A stretch of DNA of 64,000 bases from Ricinus communis (Eukaryota > Streptophyta > Magnoliopsida > Malpighiales > Euphorbiaceae): the NCBI RefSeq assembly GCF_019578655.1, contig NC_063258.1, forward strand, positions 17,550,802 to 17,614,801. Reading direction: 5' to 3'. The notes beneath the pieces are model-generated. The model was not told the DNA's origin. It did no database searches and saw nothing but the letters and a program-made list of their open reading frames with translations. This document shows positions 58,686 through 64,000 of the stretch, piece after piece. Both the position numbers and the translations under genes were made by a program. The stretch's first letter is position 1, and each line of letters opens with the position of its first letter.

Positions 58686-59257
58686 TTAATCGTATTTCAT
58701 TCATGGATTAAAGCTCAACGTGAAGACATGAAGATCATATCTGATTTATGTTGAATTTAAGCCCAAACGTAAAGCCTAAGTCCAAAGTTGAATATTCAAA
58801 GTCAAAATCCAAGTCAAAATAGGAATCTTCTTTTAACAAGTCCAAGCCAAAATAGGAGTTTCCTACTCTTTTACTTTAAGTTTTGTTTATTTAGGAGTCT
58901 TGGCTACATATCCTAGTCATTTTAGGATTAGGATTATTTAAACTCTATAAATAGAGCTATGTAATTCTGCATATATACATAGATCTTTGATTGAATAGAA
59001 AACCTTGTTTTTTTGCATAAAGAGTTTCTTTAAGTGTTCTTGAGATTAAAGCTTATTGTTTAGGTTTTGATTTCACTTCTACCTTGATTTAATTCTATTA
59101 ACTTGTTAGTTTCTAGGATTAATTAAGTTCATTCCATTATAGCTATTGATCTTATTTCTTTATAAATAAGGGTGATAGTTCCGCAAATATCTTTTGGCAA
59201 ACCTTATAAGTATCGATCTTAGCGAGTAATCTTCTCTTCCAAAGAAGGTTTACATCA
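58511..59257 (+). mobile_element. LTR2 (shared middle LTR)
   Basis: 747 bp with the same ends as LTR1 and LTR3. It serves as 3' LTR for copy 1 and 5' LTR for copy 2. A TATAAATA box is at 58,946-58,953. Confidence 0.9.
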
Positions 59258-59259
59258 TT

Positions 59260-59271
59260 TGGTATCAGAGC
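59260..59271 (+). other. Primer-binding site, copy 2
   Basis: TGGTATCAGAGC two bases after the LTR2 end, initiator tRNA-Met type. Confidence 0.85.
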
Positions 59272-59996
59272 TAGCTTACAAGGTTTGGTTACGTATCCTA
59301 TTTGTTATCTTCATTGTTCTTCTACTCACATACTCTTTTGTTTGGTTAAAGTCTTCGAGACGTTCTAGATAAATTGGTTTGTGATATCTTTTTCTTGTTA
59401 TTTCGTTTCCTTTAATTTGCTTGATCAAAGTCTTCGAGACGTTTCAATCAAATTAAGCTCTATGTGTTTTGTTCTTGTTTGGTTATAAAAAAAAAAGATT
59501 GTGTGTGGATCTGAATTATTGATTCGAAGTGAGGCTAGAAAAAAAAAAAGAGAAAGAGTATAAAAAGCAAGATTTGGAGCTGATTCAAAAGAAAAAAAGA
59601 TTGACTTGGTCAAGGTCAAAATCCAAAGAAAATCAGGTTTGAAGATATCACATAACCTTCTCTTTTCAATTCCTTTTCCTATTCTACTTTTCCTTAATTG
59701 TTTCCTATTCGAATTCTTATATTCCTCTTTATCATACTATTATTCTTTATTTCTTCTACTTCCATCCTTATTCTTAGTTTGTTATCTTATTCTCCTTTTC
59801 CTCTAATTCATCTTTAGCTTAATTCATTTCTGTTCTAGCTTGTTAATTATATTTTATTAAGTTGGTTGTGATTTTAACTTTTATAATTTGAGTTAATTTT
59901 GAAGGGCACAAAGACAGACTCTTTCTTTAATTGAGTGAAACACGAGGGTAAATGTCTTTACTTTGAGTGTTAAACACGTGAGATTGTGTGTAAGAT

Positions 59997-60832
59997 ATGT
60001 TTTGTCAGGAGGAGTTTGCTAGAGGACGTCGAGATCTTCTTTATCAATCTTATGATAGATTGTGGGGACGAAAGAATGATGATTATTATGAAAAGTGTTT
60101 GCAAAATTTTTATAATCCTAAACCTAAGCCAAAGAAGATAGAAAGACAATCACGTCAAGATTTCATTAATGAATTTCAAAGGATATAAAATCTTTAAGGA
60201 GTAGAATTAAAAATAATGTTGAAGATTTAAAGGGATGGGAGCATCTTGAAGATAAAGCTGAGTCTAATCCATCTTTGGAAACTAATATTGATGATATAGA
60301 AAAGGTAAATTGCTCTACTGAAGTCAATGAAGATGCAAAAGGCATAATGATTGAAGATGGTGAAAAAGATAAACTTTTGAGCGAAATCCAAAATGAAGAG
60401 ATCATTATTGAAGATGAAGCAAAAGTTGAGCTGGTGAAGGATGAAAATGTTTTACTTGATGCCATTGAGCCAATTGAACATGTTGATTTTATTGGCATTA
60501 AAAGTATTTTTTGTTCTAAAGTTCCTCTAACAACTTTTGTGAAAGATCTGCAGGTTGATAATGAGTTTGTATTATTCTTTGAGATTATATGTTTGCTTCT
60601 TTCACAATATTCGAGCAAGATTCGAGGACGAATCTTTTCAAAGAAAGGGGGAATGATGAGAACCCATGTAGCACAAGGAATCCTACTTCAACAAAGAATC
60701 CTAATTCCACTAAAGATCCTAATCCAACAAAGATTCCTGATGACATCAAGAGTTCAAGCGACAAAAGGAATCCTATTTCCACTAGGAATCCTAATCCAAT
60801 TAGGAGTCCTACCAAGATTCAACTTTGATTAA
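59997..60832 (+). pseudogene. Short ORF of the non-autonomous element, copy 2 (frameshift)
   Basis: It starts at 59,997 with the same N-terminus as copy 1 and has no stop at codon 35 (TTG instead of TAG). One base is missing near 60,173 (GAATTTC against GAACTTTC in copy 1), so this frame ends at 60,188; the body continues in another frame from ~60,190 to 60,620. Small differences near 60,605-60,630 also change the frame of the tail: FEQDSRTNLFKERGNDENP is read at 60,613-60,669 in a third frame. FEQDSRTN is the clearer match to a Ty3/gypsy pol C-terminus. Confidence 0.7.
60640..60653 (+). other. Polypurine tract, copy 2
   Basis: AAAGAAAGGGGGAA directly precedes the LTR3 start. Confidence 0.85.
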
Positions 60833-61394
60833 TCGTATTTCATTCATGGATTAAAGCTCAACGTGAAGACATGAAGATTATATCTGATTTATGTTGAATT
60901 CAAGCCCAAACGTAAAGCCCAAGTCCAAAGTTGAATATTCAAAGTCAAAATCCAAGTCAAAATAGGAATCTTCTTTTAACAAGTCCAAGCCAAAATAGGA
61001 GTTTCCTACTCTTTTACTTCAAGTTTTGTTTATTTAGGAGTCTTGGCTACATATCCTAGTCATTCTAGGATTAGGATTATTTAAACTCTATAAATAGAGC
61101 TATGTAATTCTGCATATATACATAGATCTTTGATTGAATAGAAAACCTTTTGCTTAAAGAGTTTCTTTAAGTGTTCTTGAGATTAAAGCTTATTGTTTAG
61201 GTTTTGATTTCACTTCTACCTTGATTTAATTCTATTAACTTGTTAGTTTCTAGGATTAATTAAGTTCATTCCATTATAGCTATTGATCTTATTTCTTTAT
61301 AAATAAGGGTGATAGTTTCGCAAATATCTTTTGGCAAACCTTATAAGTATCGATCTTGGCGAGTAATCTTCTCTTCCAAAGAAGGTTTACATCA
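60654..61394 (+). mobile_element. LTR3 of the non-autonomous element
   Basis: 741 bp, ending TTTACATCA directly before the right AATAC duplication. It is a few bases shorter than LTR2 in the run after GAAAACCTT. A TATAAATA box is at 61,089-61,096. Confidence 0.9.
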
Positions 61395-62340
61395 AATACT
61401 CCGACCCAAATTGCTTCATTATATGCATCCCAAATATTAAAATGCTCGCATTGCCGCTTGTATTACGCTTGAATTAATAAAAAAATAACATGATTTCTCC
61501 CTTGTGCGAGTGGATTTATGTCTCTTCCTCCTTGATAATCAAGCTAAGCCCCAATGCCACCAGTCAAGCTTGTCAATTGAGTTCCCATGATTCCTTACAC
61601 CAATCCTTGTGTCATCAAATGTCTTCATGCCTAGAGGAACAAGGAATGATAGAGATTCCAATGGTGGAAAATTAGTTGTTCCCTCTTTCCTCTAGAAGAT
61701 TCATTTGCGGTCATTCGAAGAATGATATCAATACATGATCAACTAATTTTCTTTCTTCGCATTTGTCTAAGCATTGGATTAGTGCACACGCTTTCACTCA
61801 ACACTCATATTTATGCTTCACAAATAAAACCAAACCATTATACTAGACAGAGGTTAGAAAAAGAGGCACAAAAGATATGAATAAAATAAGAACATATATA
61901 GGATTTTGATCTCGTGCCGCCAAACTCTCAGGTTTGCTTTTACTGGCTCGGCAATATGGAACCTCTCAACAGCTCTCATTCTTTTATGAGGTTGTGCATG
62001 TCTTGGCTTTCCAGAATCTCTTTAGAAATTGATATGATTCCATAGACCACTTGCATATTGAACAGGTCTTACTCTAAAGGGAGTAATTATGATATGACAT
62101 TCCTAACCAGTTCCGAAAAGGTTCGCTCAGCTACACTACTTGAGGAGAAAGAAAGACCACTCTAAGATAAGGGGGGGCGGTCAACCATCCACTCTCGATA
62201 TTCATATTGATCAATTCGTTAAGGAAAGGAATCACAAGTTCTTTGTTCCATTGCATATGATTAAGCTTAAGGATCAAATTGAATTGATTTAATCACAATG
62301 GTAGACAAAGAACACAAAAGAAAGGAAGGATATGAGTGTA
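61395..62340 (+). repeat. ~1-kb repeat, forward orientation, with a foreign insert
   Basis: The unit interrupted by the three-LTR element resumes with AATACTCCGACCCAAATTGC and runs to ~62,340. It is broken at 61,908-62,216 by about 309 bp that are not part of the unit. After 62,217 the unit continues with CGTTAAGGAAAGGAATCAC. Confidence 0.8.
61908..62216. other. ~309-bp unrelated insert, possibly organellar in origin
   Basis: This segment is less AT-rich than its surroundings, occurs once in the window, and lies at a point where other copies read GGATTTCAGATCCGATAAGG. It starts GATCTCGTGCCGCC and ends near CATATTGATCAATT, and includes AAGATAAGGGGGGGCGG. Its texture resembles plant mitochondrial or plastid DNA, but I cannot assign a gene. 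GATC near both ends could be microhomology. Confidence 0.35.
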
Positions 62341-62600
62341 TGAGTGATAAGTACTTTAACCTAATTAGGACTTTGTTTTAGTTATCTCTTTTACTTGGGA
62401 ATGTTACCTTTATCCTAGATGGGATGTAAATCCTTATTAGTTAAGGCCTATATAAGGCTAGTATAAATTTTAGAGTTAAGTTGAATTTGAATAATAATTG
62501 GTTGTTAAACCTAAAAATTGTTTTGCTTTTGTCTTTGTGTTCTTGTGTAGAATGCAGGCTTGAGAAATATTCAAGAAGATTGATCATCTTCTTTTGGAGT
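62341..62600 (+). mobile_element. LTR fragment with promoter-like box
   Basis: It contains AAGGCCTATATAAGGCTAGT near 62,442-62,461, almost the same as the promoter segment of the solo LTR at 53,609-54,480 (near 54,174). The following part matches 46,021-46,215 in reverse complement. LTR ends are not visible. Confidence 0.55.
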
Positions 62601-63060
62601 GTACGAGTATGGATTTACATCTCACCCTACTTGATCATGATGTTAAGCCCCAATGCTACCGGTCAAGCTTGTCAATTGCGTTACGATGATTCCTTATGCC
62701 AATCCTTGTATCATCAACAGTCATGGGGCCTAGAGTAATAAGAAACAATGGAGATCCTAATGGTGCAAATCTTGAATTAGAATATTTGTGTGTGCCTCAA
62801 CTCTTGTTGTTCTTTCTTTCCTATAAAAGATTCATCCAAGCTTCACAATTGTGTTCCCATGATTCCTTATTCCTTATTCCAATCCTTGTGTCATCCGGAG
62901 TCCTCATGCCTAAAGGAACAAGGAATGATGGAGACCCCAACGGTGCTTGTACTCGATCTACTAATTTTCTTTCTTCACTTTTGTCCAAGCATTGGATCAG
63001 TGCCTGTGACTGCTACTTCCACATGCTTTCATTCAACTAATGTGAACCTTGGCAACTTCT
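62601..63060 (+). repeat. Partial ~1-kb repeat, forward orientation
   Basis: CTACTTGATCATGATGTTAAGCCCCAATG near 62,627 is the unit anchor in mutated form. It is followed by GATTCCTTATGCCAATCCTT and, after a jump, by a second short run of the same words at 62,845-62,930. The segment ends near CTTTCATTCAACTAATGTG. Confidence 0.7.
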
Positions 63061-64000
63061 AAAAAGACCCAACACGTGGAATCAGAATTAGAATCCCAAA
63101 AAAGCGAAATATGATCTTTGATGACATTGACCCAAAGATAACTTGTATCTTGAACCTTGATATAAGAATAACGGTTGACACCACACTCAAGAAAGGTAGA
63201 AGGTGAGTGATAAGTCTTTGTTTGAATGCCATAAGAACAAGTTCTTGATAATTTTGAAGTTCTTCCAAATAACCAAGCAAGAATAAACTCACAATAATTT
63301 TATTTCAACAATGATCAATCCCTTGTGCCATTTGGCTACATAGGGTTTAAATAGATAAAAGGCATAACTTAATTTTCTATTTGTATAAAGAAAATAAATG
63401 AATTAGGAATAAACTAAAGTATATCCTAAATAGATGTTTTCCTAAATAACAAAATAAGGAACTATGCTTAATTAGGGAATAATAAAAGTTTATTCTAAAA
63501 GGAAATAATAACAGACTTCCAAGATAATAAAATAAGAAGCTTGATTGATTTAGTTAATCCTAATCAATAAAGATATAACTAAATCAATCCAGATATATTC
63601 CTAAATAACTAAATAAGGGATGCCCACTGTTTCCTCTTTGGTGTAGATGTTCCATTAGGTCAATGAAGCACTAAAGTGGCACCTTCTAGAGCTCACCTTT
63701 TTGGAAAATTTGTATGCCCCCTTCCTTTCCGAGCCTAAAGTGTGTCATGGCTTGAATAAGTCCAAAAATAAGCCCAAATGATCATGCAAGGTTTGGCCTT
63801 GGGCTTGATATTTTCTTGCCTTTATCCATCATGTCACGCCCCAAATCCACCAATCTTATACATCTATATTTTCTTTCATAATTGGATATTCCACTAAGGT
63901 ATTTGACATTGGCATTGCATTAATTTGACTAAATAAGGCAAATTGAATTCTTTCAAATAATCCTGCCATACACAAAATCTCATGCAATTCAAAGGCTTTA
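63061..64000. other. Uncharacterised AT-rich sequence
   Basis: No ORF, satellite monomer or ~1-kb unit is visible. Repeated words such as AAATAACAAAATAAGGAA and the string CATGTCACGCCCCAAATCC near 63,830 suggest minus-strand LTR material, because TGTCACGCCC-like ends are common in plant LTRs. This is only a suggestion; the window ends before a boundary appears. Confidence 0.35.

Larger units (their letters stand above)
55934..61394 (+). mobile_element. Three-LTR tandem of a non-autonomous LTR element, TSD AATAC
   Basis: The order is LTR1, internal copy 1, LTR2, internal copy 2, LTR3. AATAC flanks the whole at 55,929-55,933 and 61,395-61,399, and removing it rejoins CTAATAATACTCCGACCC of the ~1-kb repeat. 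LTRs of 741-747 bp start TGATGAGAAC and end TTTACATCA; LTR2 and LTR3 differ by roughly 1-2% by eye. The internal regions are ~1.4 kb, with a primer-binding site, a short ORF and a polypurine tract but no protease, RT or integrase. One insertion followed by unequal LTR recombination explains the shared middle LTR and the single TSD. Confidence 0.9.

Noticed and set aside
56682..59271. TGGTATCAGAGC as part of a tRNA gene
   Set aside because: It stands directly after LTR ends and lacks the rest of a tRNA cloverleaf; it is a primer-binding site.
57461..59806. Conserved 66-codon hydrophobic ORF in both leader copies (57,461-57,661 and 59,606-59,806)
   Set aside because: Identity reflects the recent tandem duplication; the hydrophobic run comes from a pyrimidine-rich leader. 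No independent support.
1..64000. Host protein-coding genes, rRNA or tRNA genes
   Set aside because: No intact domain-bearing frame, exon-intron pattern or RNA-gene consensus was found outside retroelements and repeats; small RNAs cannot be excluded by eye.

Overview
This window is repeat-dominated plant nuclear DNA. LTR retrotransposons of Athila-like Ty3/gypsy type, primer-binding sites matching plant tRNAs, and AT-rich satellite arrays point to heterochromatin, probably pericentromeric, of a dicot. The species cannot be named from the sequence. I found no intact host gene, tRNA or rRNA gene. Every protein-coding signal belongs to broken retroelements.

Layout. 1-2,750: the 3' part of an Athila-like element on the plus strand, with a broken ORF and a 3' non-coding tail. 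2,816-8,294: an LTR fragment, then about five tandem copies of a ~1.0-kb repeat. 8,295-45,238: one large satellite locus (about 26 kb of array) made of ~39-bp monomers. Eleven monomer classes (A to K) follow each other in fixed order, giving a higher-order repeat (HOR) of ~426 bp. The array changes orientation five times. It is interrupted by a 2,560-bp solo LTR (8,456-11,015), an Athila-type LTR (27,612-29,043) and an internally deleted Athila-like element (37,214-44,130, target duplication TTTTC) that carries a 579-bp solo LTR nested in one of its own LTRs. 45,239-47,130: scrambled repeat fragments, a GC-rich 114-bp tandem repeat and a hairpin. 47,130-52,560: a decayed Athila-like gag-pol on the minus strand. 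52,690-63,060: more of the ~1-kb repeat, interrupted by a solo LTR (53,609-54,480, target duplication CTTAT) and by a three-LTR tandem of a small non-autonomous element (55,934-61,394, target duplication AATAC). 63,060-64,000: uncharacterised AT-rich sequence.

How the parts relate. The satellite and the ~1-kb repeat are the substrate, and the retroelements landed in them. Target-site duplications date those insertions after local array formation. Solo LTRs, the three-LTR tandem and the monomer-level gains and losses all point to frequent unequal or intrachromatid recombination. The least explained feature is the 11-monomer HOR satellite with its inversions and a ~99% palindrome at 11,822-12,051; I do not recognise it as a named satellite. 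All similarity statements were judged by eye; no database search was run.
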